Position numbers and translations under genes: made by a program. From Chloromonas sp. AAM2 (Eukaryota > Chlorophyta > Chlorophyceae > Chlamydomonadales > Chlamydomonadaceae): a DNA stretch of 64,000 bases. Numbering within the stretch: the first letter of the stretch is position 1; each line of letters starts with the position of its first letter. The stretch spans positions 1-64,000 of the forward strand of contig QAXH01006768.1 of assembly GCA_004335635.1 (NCBI GenBank), given 5' to 3'. Positions 52,201 to 63,600 of this stretch are shown in pieces. A model generated the notes under the pieces. The model worked only from the letters and a program-made list of their open reading frames with translations, was not told the origin of the DNA and ran no database searches.

Positions 52201-55199
52201 CGCAACATGCCTGACAAAGGTAAATTTAAAGCTAGACACACTCTTGCCTTTCCTTGACCGCCACTCACCCGCCGTGACTCTCTTCTTCTGGCCTCCGCTG
52301 ACGCCCCTGATCATCTGGCCGCCCACCACCGTGTCCGCGCAAATGTCCAGGCCCAGCAGCGCCAGCTGCGTCTGCGTGGCCAGGCTGTGGCGCCCGTTGG
52401 TGACCGCCATCGCCCGCATGTATCCGTCAATGATAGGGTCAGGGGTGATGCCGGCGGCCTTCTCACGCTTGCGCACCTCGGTTAGCAACTCTACACGCAA
52501 GGAAGACCAGCACATGGAGCAGTGAGCACGTGTGATGCAGTTGCCATGGCAAACGCCTGTGTATTTAGTCTTCTTTTCGCGCTGCAGCTGCGGCTTACAG
52601 CTTCAAGATAAGGTACCTGTGCAAGCACTACCTCTCATTGCAAGCCTTCTGCCTACATGCCTATGCTATCTACTGCTGTGTCCCGCGTCTTGTGCTCGCA
52701 CGCTTTGCACCCAGGGTCGGCGCTCACCCTGCGCGTGGCCCACACCCAGACAGCGGGCCGCAAAGTCCAGTGTCTCCCGCACAGTGAGCTCGCCCAGGTG
52801 ATTGTCAACCTGCTCCACGTACGACGCTGTGCGCCGGACCTGCAGACACAAGCACGACATTAGAGGGTCAAGTGACGACCAGTGGCACTGCAGAGGGATG
52901 GTAGCGACACAGGAGACCGTTTGGAGGTCTGAGGTGATAACGTGAGGTTGACGGCACACAAGCCAATAGCCAATGCATAAACCTGGGCTGATTCTGGACT
53001 GTGTGGGTGGTGGTGTACAAACAAGATGTGGATGGAACTCGGTCTTGATGACTGCTGATGAGATTTGGATGGAACTCGGTCTTGATGACTGCTGATGCAG
53101 CGTTTCACCTCGAAGCTGTTCATTGTCTCCCCATTGTACGTGATGGTGCCCTGCGTGAGGCACCCCGCTGCCGCCGCCTGCTTCTCTTGCAGCGCACCCG
53201 CCAGCAGCTTAAGCAGGGTGGACTTGCCACTGCTGGGCGGGCCCAGGAGCAGAGTCAGGCGACCCTGAACAGCACAGATACAACCACACTCACAGCTCTG
53301 GCGACTGAAAACTCTTGCACCAGGACCCAATGGACTAAACCTCTGCTTGCGTTGTGGCTGTCAGCAGCAAGACAGCAAACAACAAGTGTGTGATACCAGG
53401 CCACTCAACTGGGGAAAACTTGACACAGTACAACTTGCCTGTCTCAACTTGATTGCCTCGTAAGTCAGGCTGTATGGGATCCGTGCTGAGGATAGTATCT
53501 TGTTCCCACTCACTGGTTTGAGTACCCCATTAGCGTTGTGCAGAATGTTGAAGGGCTGTGTCTTGGGCTTGTAGAGATAGGCGAGCCGCAGGAGGAACTC
53601 CAACTTGCTCCGGAAGAAGTTGAACACAGTGGGCATGCCTGCAGTGCGAGTTGTCGATCAACACAAAACCATTGCTTCTTACGCAACTGTACAAGACAAA
53701 CCCCAGAAACCACACTGAACATGACTTGGCTGTAGCGGCCTGTGCAACGGACTGAGGACTTGTCGGACAGTAGCTTGGCCTGCTTTGGGTGCGCTGCCAA
53801 ATGTCGGTTGACCTGGGTGAGCTTGTCACATGGAGGATGGTGAGCCTTACACTCCTGAGTCCAGCAGCCCAGTCGGCCCTGGTATGGGCGTACTGACAAG
53901 TGCTGGCTGTGCGCTGTTCAGGTACAGCACAGCAGACCGACCCTTGACAAAATCATTGAGCCCAAACCCACCGCTTGATCCCACGTTGACAGACGCGTCC
54001 ACGGTGAGGTTGCGGAATTGCACCTCAACCGACGGGAAACCCATGCCCACCCTGAGCAGACCGGCACGCAAACAAACACTCGTGAGGTCGGCAGCAGGCG
54101 CTTGCCAGATACAGGACGGACACGCCATTTCACAGGCAGAGCACATAAAATGAGCAGCACGCTTGTACCTGTGGCTTGGCTGATGATGACTTTGCACTCA
54201 CTCCTGCCTGCTGCCCTGCCCTCCTGTGTCTGGGCAGACAACCACAGTTCCACTCACTTTTGCAGTCTTTGCCCGATGGCGCCCAGCAGGGGCCCGTTGT
54301 CCTGATCCAATGTGCGCATGGCGTACTCTACAAGCAACCTGGGCACGCATGCAACCACACACGCTCACAAAGTGCTTAAGATTACTCGACGGGGGTGGTG
54401 GCGCTCAACAGAACAGCTTTGTGGGTTGTCAAAGCCACAAGTCGACTGTGCATGCCAGGCCGCTACGCAACAGCAGCTAGCTTGAGTTCCAGACCACCAA
54501 AGACGCTGACTGCTACCCACTTGCGCTCCTCCCTTGCATCCTTGGCATGCAGTTGATCCACTTTGAGCGTGATTAGGTCTTCCTGTATGGTGCCGTCCCC
54601 GTCCAGTACTGAGGCCCAGTTGCTCTTGGGCAAAACCAACTCAGTAGAGTGTCTGCGCCCTGTGTTGGCTGCCCGCACAGCCGCCAGATGCCGACTGGCT
54701 ACATCCTCTGATTCGTCCGGGATGTGCCTGCATTAGTGCGGAGAGTGGCTTAAAGCTTGTGTGCCCGTACCATTGGCACTCTGACGTCTACATCAGCGCA
54801 CCATCAGCGGCATCTGAGGCCAGAGCATGAGCATTGAGAAGGGAAATCATGCGGGCCAGTCCCTAGGCCTGCCAGCGCCGGCAGCATGCTTGGCTGTTGG
54901 TGGCTTTCAACTCAGGCTGCAGTAATACTCCAGTGTGGGCGTGCCAGGCACTGATGAGCACCTGCATGTTTCAGGTCCTCTGAGAGGTGTGCAGCTCACC
55001 TGGGGTTTGTGTTCTCCTCAAAGGCATGTGTTGCAGCTGCCACTTGAGGGTATTCCTCTCCTCCTGCTGCTGCAGCCATGTCTATTGCTTTGGACGCTGC
55101 GTCTCCCACCATCTCCACAACGCTACGGTGCTGGTGAGGCTGTGCGTCTGAGTGGCCACGAGACACGAACCCTGGCGGGTGCTGCTCGTTGCTGGCCAT
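40287..55199 (-). CDS. Full-size PDR-type ABCG transporter
   Basis: ATP-driven exporter with layout NBD1-TMD1-NBD2-TMD2. 39 exons close into 1578 aa: 55199-55000, 54727-54521, 54338-54258, 54051-53972, 53638-53514, 53264-53109, 52839-52728, 52490-52269, 51836-51718, 51423-51244, 51052-50957, 50697-50539, 50395-50318, 49961-49893, 49681-49594, 49255-49202, 48912-48768, 48482-48292, 48120-48095, 47877-47803, 47478-47394, 47003-46923, 46705-46607, 46316-46085, 45877-45749, 45474-45373, 45138-45033, 44785-44617, 44402-44314, 44093-43977, 43596-43463, 43307-43194, 42879-42766, 42409-42238, 41952-41852, 41579-41466, 41229-41133, 40863-40786, 40427-40287. NBD1: Walker [10 protein letters not shown] (239-247), [10 protein letters not shown] (384-393), [12 protein letters not shown] (405-416), Gln in the H-loop. 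NBD2: [10 protein letters not shown] (about 1020-1029), [20 protein letters not shown] (1127-1146), MDEPTSGLDARAA, CTIHQPS. Substrate unknown; membrane location not predictable. Confidence 0.95.
46205..46310 (-). repeat. In-frame repeat coding Q-N-G units in the PDR linker
   Basis: Imperfect 36-bp tandem repeats in exon 46316-46085 encode [21 protein letters not shown] and ATHQ. They sit in the linker between TMD1 and NBD2, where length variation is tolerated. Confidence 0.8.
47180..47207. repeat. (TG)n/(CG)n microsatellite in a PDR intron
   Basis: A TG tract running into cgcgcgcg between exons 47478-47394 and 47003-46923. Confidence 0.85.
53024..53097. repeat. Tandem duplication, 37 bp x 2, next to a PDR splice donor
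   Basis: Two 37-bp units (agatgtggatggaactcggt... and agatttggatggaactcggt...) differing at one base. They lie in the intron 12 bp past the donor of PDR exon 53264-53109. Confidence 0.9.
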
Positions 55200-55976
55200 T
55201 GTCGACGACCAGCAGTCAACGTAATCTGCAAAGCAGCGCATAAAAATTGTCTGCCAATGGCCCACAGCTCAGCTGCATTGAGTCCAGTAAGTTCGATTCA
55301 ACAGGAGCCGTGCGTTCCATGCGCTAGCACGCGAGCAGCCTAGGCAGGAGCAGGCCGGTAAGAATGTGGGGGTCACTGAGCCGTGGTGGGCAACTCACCG
55401 CTTTCTTTGCAAGGCCGACGGTGACGCTCGCTTTAACCGCACTTCGTTTGCTTTTGCTGCTTGCACAATCACTTCTGCTGGCCTACTCTGGCCTGTATCT
55501 TGTATTCACGACATTGACACTTGGTGAACACCATTATGCGCAGCATTGATTTTCTTGTCAAGGTAATTATATAATTCAAGACTTAGTTGACGTAATCGAG
55601 GTAATACCTGTAATCCTGATGGCGTACCTGGCGCAAACAAATACCGAAGCGAAATTTCAAACGCATGCAATGCCATTGGCTTCATTGGCGCAAAACAAAG
55701 CACAAGTTGCATGTTAGAGATGACTGGAAGACGGGCGTACGGGATGTTGTCGATCTTGCCAATACGCGCCTTGCCGATGTACCCTTGCGTATTTACCCTT
55801 TCAATGCATGCTTTTGGAATGGATGGCTGAAACAGCACAAAGCTGCGGAAACAAGCGTAACGTACGGATCGGATTTCATCGCTGCTCATGAATGGCTGTA
55901 CACAGGGTTCAGTGAGGCAGGCAGAATGCTTGAGTGACTGGCAAGATGATGGATTGCATGCAGTAGAAGGGGCATC
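55200..55976. promoter_or_regulatory. Shared upstream region of the PDR and IND1 genes
   Basis: The 777 bp between the two start codons must hold both 5' UTRs and promoters. No TATA box or other element can be named with confidence. Small open frames here (for example 55364-55549 and 55665-55937) have no recognised family. Confidence 0.5.
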
Positions 55977-58621
55977 ATGCGCCACACCCGGCTCCAACAG
56001 CTGCTTCAGCCCCAGCCCCAGAGGTGGTGGGCGGTGCTAGATGCAGCGTGTGGCGCGCTGCGGGGCTACAGCAGTGCTGGCCATCAGGCTGGCACAAAAA
56101 ACACACCTGGCGCCTTGAAGAAACTGGGCCTTGCTCAGGTGCAGCATATCGTGGCAGTATCCTCTGCCAAAGGAGGTGTGGGGAAATCCACAACAGCAGG
56201 TGAGCCTGAAGCATCGCACTGGGTGCACGAGCACCCACGGGTTGCATTTCAACGCATGCGAAGGTCATGACAGCAATGCAAGACGTAGTGGTGAAGTAAC
56301 CAAGCTCACCACAACGTTTAGAAAATGCCGTTCGCACGTGCATGTCAGTCATATTAGAAAGGATCACCATGCCCATGCCAACGGAGGTGAGCAGATGTGC
56401 ATGCAGGACTGCCTCGCAGACAGCCCATGCAGCCAGCCTGCACGTATTGCGTGGCCACACACCACAATGGAAGACACAATAATGCAGTCACGCAGGTCAA
56501 AACTCAAGCGATGAACCAGTGTCATACACAAGGCAAAGCACCGGTGGCATGCAAGATTTTCAGTTGGTTTACGACCAGATGCGAGCGGATGCACACTGTC
56601 TTGCAGACACGCTCTCCATGTCACACGCCTTAAGTTCTATTTGGTTTACACACGTGTCAAGCTGCCCTGTCTCAGCCTCCACGCTGACACGACTGTTGCA
56701 GGAACGCTGTCACGGCCTGCTCACGCATCCTGACATGCTGCATGTGCCAACCGCAGTCAACCTTGCCGTAGCCCTTGCCACCAACCTTGGCCTGCGTGTG
56801 GGCTTGCTGGATGCCGACATACACGGGCCCTCAGTGGGCAAGATGATGAACCTTAAGGGCAAGCCCGCAGTGCAAGAGGGTGCGTGGGAGCAGGGCAGCG
56901 GAGCAGTGGCATTTTGGCGGCAAGGAGTTTCAACAGAAGGTGGACATTGAATGAGTTGGATCAGCCAGTGATGCCAATACCTCCTCTCAGGTCAAGCTGT
57001 CCTGCATGGCATCTGGGTGAGGCACTAGTTGCCATTCTGCAACCCATCAAGATCTTAGGAGAGCACACCCTTCCAGGCCTTGGTGCCATGGTGGCATGCT
57101 GCGCGGCTCCAAGGGACGTCAACAGGACTGCAAGGCTCCTCCTGCAACTCTGTCCCATGTGCATACAGGCGGTCAGGCACTGCTGCTGCCCCGTGACAAC
57201 TACCGCGTGCGCACCATGAGCATGGCCTACTTCATGGACAGCGAAGACACGCCTGCGGTGTGGCGCGGGCCCATGACCAACAGCGCGTTCGACAGGATGG
57301 CCTTTGCAACCGCATGGGGACCGCTAGACGTCATGGTTGTGGACATGCCGCCGGGTGGGGAGGGAGGGAGGGGCTGCCTGGCTAGCAGGGGTGATGAGTA
57401 ATGATGCATTCAAATGCCGGGTGAGACCTACAGATTGCTGGCTGCCAGTGCTCTTGCAGCAGCAAAGTGGATATGGGTCTGCCAGTGTGCTCGAAAGCGA
57501 ACCTGCATACCACTGTACCCGACATGGATGCGAAACCAGAGTGTTGAGCTGCATCATCCGGTGGTTTGACACAGGGTTTACCAGGACGCCCGTGGCCTTG
57601 CAATCGGTCCTCGGCATCAAGACCATCTGCTTACCAGACCAGGCACGCTGGTTTCAAGTCCCACGTGACACTCTGAGCGCACAATGCTTGGCCGGTGCTG
57701 CTGCTGTGCTTCAGGGACTGGCGATGCCCAAATCAACCTGGCGCAGCGCATCCCCCTGTCCGGGGCCATCATCGTGTCTACACCACAGGACATCGCACTC
57801 ATGGACGCAAGGAGGTGGAGACAAGCCCTGAGTCTCAGCCCATGGACAGTTACCGCCAGACAGAGCGCCCCATGCCCTGTTGTATACAACCCTGTTCATT
57901 GTTTTTTTCCTCATGCAGCCGTAGGGTTCGTACGGACACGCAGCCTTAGGGTTAGTTCGTTGCAAGTGAACACATGCTGTTATTGAAGTTCACTGTGGTG
58001 CCCTCCAGCAGCCTAGAACAGAACCTGCAGAGGTGGTACTAGCAGCATCGTGTGACACTTGGTATTGTGTCGATGCCGCTGGCCTGGCCTGCAGGGGCAC
58101 GCAATTGTTTCGTAAGCTGGGCGTTCCGCTGCTTGGCATGGTTGAGAACATGAGCCATCATGTGTGCAGTGCGTGCGGGCACAAGGAATTCATATTTGGC
58201 CAGGAGGGGGTGGTTCGCACTGCCCAGGAGTATGGGCTGCAGGTGCTGGGACAGGTACGGGTGCGGTCACGCTGCATACTGGACAAAATGACGAACTTGG
58301 GTTCAATCAAATTGCGCTGCTGGGTTGAGGAGCTCCAAGAACCAATGCAGCCTGTCCATGCGCTACGCACTCCCAGTGTTGCACACTCACGTAGAGTGAG
58401 CGTTATGAAGCCATGATGGTGTTCCTGTGCATGTTGCCCTTCAGATCCCCTTGGACATCTCAGTGCGCCGACAGTCAGACGAAGGCGCGCCCATAGTCAT
58501 CAGCCACCCCCGTCACCCCTGTGCCCAGGCCTACGTGCAGCTGGCAGAGCACGTGCTGTCAGCACTGCAGCGGGAGGACGCCCAGAAGCAGGCTGCTCCT
58601 GTCATCTCTGTGGAACAGTGA
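55977..58621 (+). CDS. IND1: Mitochondrial Fe-S assembly P-loop protein, IND1/NUBPL type
   Basis: Mrp/NBP35-family ATPase that delivers [4Fe-4S] clusters to respiratory complex I in mitochondria. Six exons close into 322 aa: 55977-56199, 56757-56879, 57169-57354, 57715-57814, 58095-58254, 58445-58621. The first 45 residues are Arg/Gln/Leu-rich without acidic residues until D22, as in a mitochondrial presequence. The deviant Walker A KGGVGKST follows at 65-72, then [101 protein letters not shown] and [20 protein letters not shown]. The cluster-binding CxxC is C235/C238. Absence of DUF59 and DUF971 domains argues against plastid HCF101; the presequence and the NMSxxxCxxCG block fit IND1. Confidence 0.92.
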
Positions 58622-58753
58622 TCACTGTGCCACAGGTGGTGGTTGTGCAACACTTGAAACGGTACAGACCGCGTGTGTGCTTTTTGCACACACGCCAAGA
58701 CGGGCATCATGATCACAACAGGAGCCCCACAGCATGACCCTCAATTCACCGGT

Positions 58754-58758
58754 TGTAA
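58754..58758 (+). terminator. TGTAA poly(A) signal of IND1
   Basis: TGTAA 133 nt past the IND1 stop and 12 nt before a complete MITE copy, at the distance where cleavage is expected. Confidence 0.5.
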
Positions 58759-58769
58759 CCGTTCAACCA

Positions 58770-58853
58770 GCAAAAAAAAGAGGTTTGCCGGTTCTGGGCC
58801 GGTTTCAGTGCAGGACGCAAGAATTGTCCCAGAACTGGCAAACTTCTTTTTGC
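58770..58853. mobile_element. Complete MITE-like element, 84 bp
   Basis: Inverted ends gcaaaaaaaagaggtttgcc... (58770-58804) and ...ggcaaacttctttttgc (58822-58853) leave only a 17-bp core, so the whole element can fold into one hairpin. It is the shortest complete copy, with several transitions (ccggttctgggccgg) in the left end. Confidence 0.9.
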
Positions 58854-59531
58854 CCATTGCGGCTGGCTCGAACTGAATCAAGAACGTGGTGTTGTACTGC
58901 GACAAGCGTAGTGTTATCTCTGCCTTCACGCGCTTCAGTGCAAGGCATTGCTCTGATGGCATTTGCCAGTGCCGAACGAAATGTCATCGCATCCAACTGC
59001 AGTTTGCTCGCTATTGTACGCCCCCCATGGACCTATCACAGGTCTTACTTGCTGCTTGGCAGACATCAGCTCAGGTGCTGGTTGTTCAATCTGTGTGCTT
59101 AGGCTGCACGTGCCATGCCAGAGGATACGGTGGGAAGCCAGGCAAGGTTTTGTTGGGCGGTTGCTTACATGCTTATGGATCACACACCACCGGAATTGCA
59201 GGTTGCATTCGCTCAACAACTACTCTTGGTATCTGTCAGTACTGGCACAAAGCCTGGCTAGGCAAACTTTGTCGTGCAATGCGTTGTTGGGTAACGGAGC
59301 ACTCCGCACGAGAGCGACATGTGCCATGACAACGTCCCAGCTGTAACGTCCCAGCTTGTCGATGGACAAGCCATGCGACCTGGCCATACCCAGCAAGTTG
59401 AACTTGGGACACAAGAGTGAGGCGCAGGTGTTCCATAACTTGCAAGGTTGATTGGGTCAGTGGCTGCCAGGTCGCTTCCTGGATGCTGCAAGCTGGCTGG
59501 GTTGGGATCTCAACAATCACATTACAACAAT

Positions 59532-59562
59532 CACAAAAAAAAGAAGTTTGCCGGTTCTGCAA
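59532..59562. mobile_element. Half copy (left end) of the MITE-like element
   Basis: Reads cacaaaaaaaagaagtttgc then cggttctgcaatt; it breaks off inside the left terminus. Confidence 0.65.
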
Positions 59563-60431
59563 TTGCATGCCGCAGTATCCAATGAACCTGATGCTGCCCT
59601 TTGCTGTCTCCACTTGAGAGTCCACCTCATTCATGCAATTTATTCATGCGATGAGTTCAGTTACGGCCTAAGGTGTTGTGACCACCCTGAAGCACGCACC
59701 CGGGTGAGACATAACCCTCTCCCATCCCTGTTTATCAACACCACCCTCATCAGCATCACCACAGAGCACCTTGCCATACATTGCCACGCCCATCACACGC
59801 AGTTTCACGGGTCCCGTGGCTGTGACCTGAGCCCTTACCTTTTTTTTTCCATATGTTTCATGAGCAGTGTGTGCTGCTCCCTGTGTGTGCTGTGAATGCC
59901 TGCCAGGCATGGTTCAACCATCTGATCATTTGATGATGCAGAGGCAGCACACATGTTGCGTGTCGTATCATCCAGGCGCTTGTCGTAGGTGCCGAATGCA
60001 AACTTATGATTGCTGACTGCCCCCATGATGATAGTGTGTTGATTGTGCCTGTGTTCAATCTGTGTGTTCCAATTTCAACTTGGTAAGTGTTCTGGATCTC
60101 TGGCCACCCGCCTCCTTGGGGAGGTAGCCAAGCCCTCCACCCCCCAGCCGCAGCGCTTCATTGGGCACTAGTCACATGCCGCCTAATGTAGGTCACACCC
60201 GAGAACCCATCTCCGAGTTATGTGCTAGCAGAACTTGTAGCGGATGTGGAGATGTCCAAGGCTGGAGTATCAAGCTTCAGTTCACAGTTCCGTAACTGCT
60301 GAATCTCTGGCAATCTTCCAGCACTCAGTGGTAACCACTGTCGCAGCATTGGCAGTCAACACAGGAACTGGGATTCGACCGCCATGAGTGCACTGGAAAG
60401 GCGAACATGAACCATCTCAGTATCACACGCC

Positions 60432-60467
60432 GAAATTGTCCCAGAACTGGCACACATCGTTTTTTTT
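60432..60467. mobile_element. Half copy (right end) of the MITE-like element
   Basis: Reads gaaattgtcccagaactggc then acacatcg and a T run, the right terminus only. Confidence 0.65.
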
Positions 60468-62223
60468 ACAGGTTGGTGGAGTATCCTTGTTGTATGGTAG
60501 CCCTTTCAGGCCACTGAGTAAATCGCATCATGAAGGGAAAATGAATCAACTTTTGCCTCAACAGCCAGCAAAATTACATGCTCACAGCCGCAGAGCTGTA
60601 AGGCCAACTCCCTCCAACGAAAAGGCCTGGCGTGGCGGCCCAGAAACGTACCACTTGCAGAAAAGAGGTTGACTGCTTCACGAATAAAAGAGAGTAAAGA
60701 CGACAGGCTCTTCATCACCATGCGACAACAGGTTGAAAGAAGGGTCACGGCAAAAACGGTGCCGTTACGGCAACCCAGAACTGATGGTGAACAGAGCAAA
60801 CACATTGGGCAGAAGTGACCCGTCAAGTGTGTTGTTGAATACCGTAGAATGCAAGTAGATGCGAAGACCAATACAGGCGATCAACTGCCCTTCAATACAG
60901 GAATGGTAGCCAAAGCGTAGCTTGTCCGTGGATTGCCTACATAGCCTTGAAAGTGAAATTTGAAGAGCTGCACATTGAAGACACAGCCAGGTGGCAGCAC
61001 ACTGCTAGTGTGGACTGCCGGGAAGGAACAAACGCAGTGCTGTGCTCGCTTACAGGTATAGCAGAAAAGGCATTGCTTACCAGCTGCAGTTGGTAGGCTG
61101 CGTACACATAGCAGCTAATACGGGCCTTTTCAGCGTTAGCGGCTTACCAGGGGTCAAGGAACGCTTAGTGTGGCCAGTGGGACGGATACACTTGTAAGTG
61201 AACCCCATGTCAAACAATTGCATTAGAAACATTTAGCGTTGGTAAGAACAAGCGCCAGAAACAGGCGCCCTCAATGTGCCCTAATGACAAAAGCTCCTTG
61301 AAGCGAAAGGCGTTAAAAGTGGGCATAAGGGCCGGGCCAGCAAAAGCATGGCGCCGAGCAATTGCTATCCCTGATGCAGATAGTAGGACGGAGTCGCAAC
61401 GTCCAAACAGAGAAATCCTGATGTAAGGAGATCCAATTGATTGTTGACGAAAATCCTAACATTCTTAGAACGAATATTGATTGGGACCAAGCCATGCGCA
61501 GATGAGACTGCTCAAACCAACACAGGCAAGCCAGTGGCAGAGGGGGCATGTAAGCACTCTCATGATCCACCAACTCGCACAAAGTCACCAAGAGGCACCA
61601 ACGGGCACAACGGCCCATAAGACATTGCCCGGCACAACGGGCCCATAAGACATGCAGTTATAACAACAAAGAAGGGAGAGAATTCGGGGCAAGGCATGCA
61701 TGTACGCTAACTTCTGTGCGTGCTGCCCTTGTTGCCTGGGTGCGAGGTTCTGTACACGTTCAGGATGTCCTTCCAGTGGCGCTCCCTGCACCTCGCACCT
61801 GACAGAGCCAGATAACACGCCTGTAACAAAACGTACCATGGCTGCAAAAGTTGTGGCATCATGCCCAGCCTGCACACCACAAGCTGAATACGCCATGTGG
61901 TCCCCTGAATAGCCCGAGTCGCAAAATGGGCGGGCAGAAAAGGCTTTGCCGCATACACAGTGCAGCCGACACAAGCCTTTCCAGCGTCAGCGGCTCACCA
62001 GAGGTCACCAGGCCGCTCAGCCACTCAATGAGCGAAACATGACAACAGCCCTGATAAGGATCTGGCTGTACCAAGGAATAACACCTTTGCAAAAGTCGGT
62101 GGCTTGCAGGAGCCCGCAGCATGTGGAGTGCACAGCGCTTGACAACAAATGTCTGCGCGGTGGGCATGTGTGCCTCTGGGCTTATCCCACGTCGTTGAAA
62201 ACCCCCTCAATATGCTCAGGATG

Positions 62224-62228
62224 TTACA
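62224..62228 (-). terminator. TGTAA poly(A) signal of the CCCH gene
   Basis: TGTAA on the minus strand, 139 nt past the CCCH protein stop. Confidence 0.45.
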
Positions 62229-62366
62229 TTGCACTCATCTCTACCGTCACAAATCGCGCTTCGCCAACCCCAATCCCACCATCCGCAGCGCCTGCGGTTA
62301 ATATAAACCGCGTGAGCCAACTCTATCCGGGGTCCCCACTCTCAACAGGCCCTCTCCTACCTACCC

Positions 62367-63600
62367 CTACTGATGTGACCCCTCCAAATCGCTGCCGTCG
62401 TGGCTGCTGCTCAGACTATGGCTGGCACTGAAGTACGAGTTAGCCGTGGCAGTTGTGGCATAGCCGTCACCCAGCGCTGACACGCTGACAGGGCTGGTGT
62501 GCTGCAATACAGAACGTGCACCGCCTCCTGGGCTTACGTGCTGAGGACCACCACCTGCTGCCCCACCATGTGTATCACCCTGGGGCGCCTTGATGCCCAT
62601 GCCCATGGTGCCCTCATGGGTATTCTGACGCTGCACACGGGACATCCCATGCCTTCCACCTGCATGAGGAGTGCCAGCGGATGCGAACGAGCGTGCTGAC
62701 CCTGGGCCGTCAGACGTGCGGTCACCACCGGAGTTCATCAGCACGGGAGGCACCTGCAGCTTGCCAGAGGCACTGAGCCCAGACAGCTGGCGGGCCAGCT
62801 CATTGACAGAGTCCGACACATGCGGCGAATCCAGCTGATGCTGTGACACGGCTGCATGGGGCATGGATGAGCGGCCCTGAGGAGCGCCATAACCATTAAA
62901 GCTGTTGCCGCGGCCATGCATGGAAGCATGTGGGCCTGTGCCGGGATAACGTGCTTGTCCACCACCCATCATATCACCAGCAGCACCGTTGAATGAGTCG
63001 GGCATCAAACCACCCATTTGGTTCAGCAGCTGCAACGCTGCCACCTGCTGCTGCACTTGTAAGGCAGCCGCTGCTTGCTGCTGCTGCTGGCCCAGCATCA
63101 TCTGGGCCATCAGATGCATGGGATCGCCCATGAGCTGCTGGCCACCTGCCTGCTGCGGCTGGGACATGAGCATCAGCTGCACCAGCTGGTCCAGAGCAGC
63201 CTGGTCGCCGCCCATGCCATTGGCCAGCTGCTGGCCAGGAGCGCCATACATCCCCTGTTGCTGCTGAGATGCTTGCAGCTTGGCCTGGAGAGCCCCAAGC
63301 TGTTGCAGCTCTGCCATGCTCAGCCCATTCTGCCCTGCTGCACCTCCTGCTGCACCACCATTGCGCTGTGCGGGGCCGTAAGGGTTGCCGTTGCCGTGCT
63401 GTGGTGCTGCAGCCTGCTGCTGCTTGCCTGAGGGCCTGTCATTTGCAAAAGGATTGATGGATGTGCTGTTGATGTCTCCCCTGAAGCCCTCGGGCACTTG
63501 CACCTTGACACTGCTAACGCGCAGCTCATCTAGTGTGTGGGCAAAGAAGCAAATTTTGCGCTTGCAGCCCACGCCATCATTACATAGCTGGGTTCTGTAC
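62367..63600 (-). CDS. CCCH zinc-finger protein, plant TZF-like (3' exon, 5' end missing)
   Basis: Probably an RNA-binding protein acting in mRNA turnover or translation. One large exon starts after the acceptor gcatgcag at 63601 in phase 2 and runs 410 codons to TAG at 62367. It opens with YRTQLCNDGVGCKRKICFFA then HTLDELRV, a C-x(5)-C-x(4)-C-x(3)-H finger with the spacing of the second finger of plant arginine-rich tandem zinc-finger proteins. The rest is disordered: Gln-rich (LQASQQQQGMYG, MLGQQQQQAAAALQVQQQ), Met/Gln-rich, then Ser/Gly/His-rich. Exons for the first finger should lie in 63601-64000 or beyond the window. No sign of damage. Confidence 0.8.

Larger units (their letters stand above)
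58854..62366. other. Repeat-rich intergenic region
   Basis: Contains two half copies of the MITE-like element and no certain gene. Segments 61100-61150 and 61960-62010 are diverged copies of one sequence (cttttcagcgttagcggctt / ctttccagcgtcagcggctc). Minus-strand frames at 60506-60871, 61313-61618 and 61859-62167 have plausible composition in patches but are interrupted; a decayed transposon or pseudogene is possible. Confidence 0.45.

Noticed and set aside
55977..58621. Plastid HCF101 or cytosolic NBP35
   Set aside because: No DUF59/DUF971 domains and no N-terminal four-cysteine ferredoxin-like motif; the presequence and length fit IND1.
60080..60260. Possible structured RNA (resembling 5S rRNA in the phrase cacacccgagaacccatctc)
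   Set aside because: Only that short phrase resembles 5S; promoter boxes, length and pairing of both ends do not fit.
62989..63267. Plus-strand Cys/Trp-rich frame
   Set aside because: Shadow of the Gln/Met-rich part of the CCCH protein.
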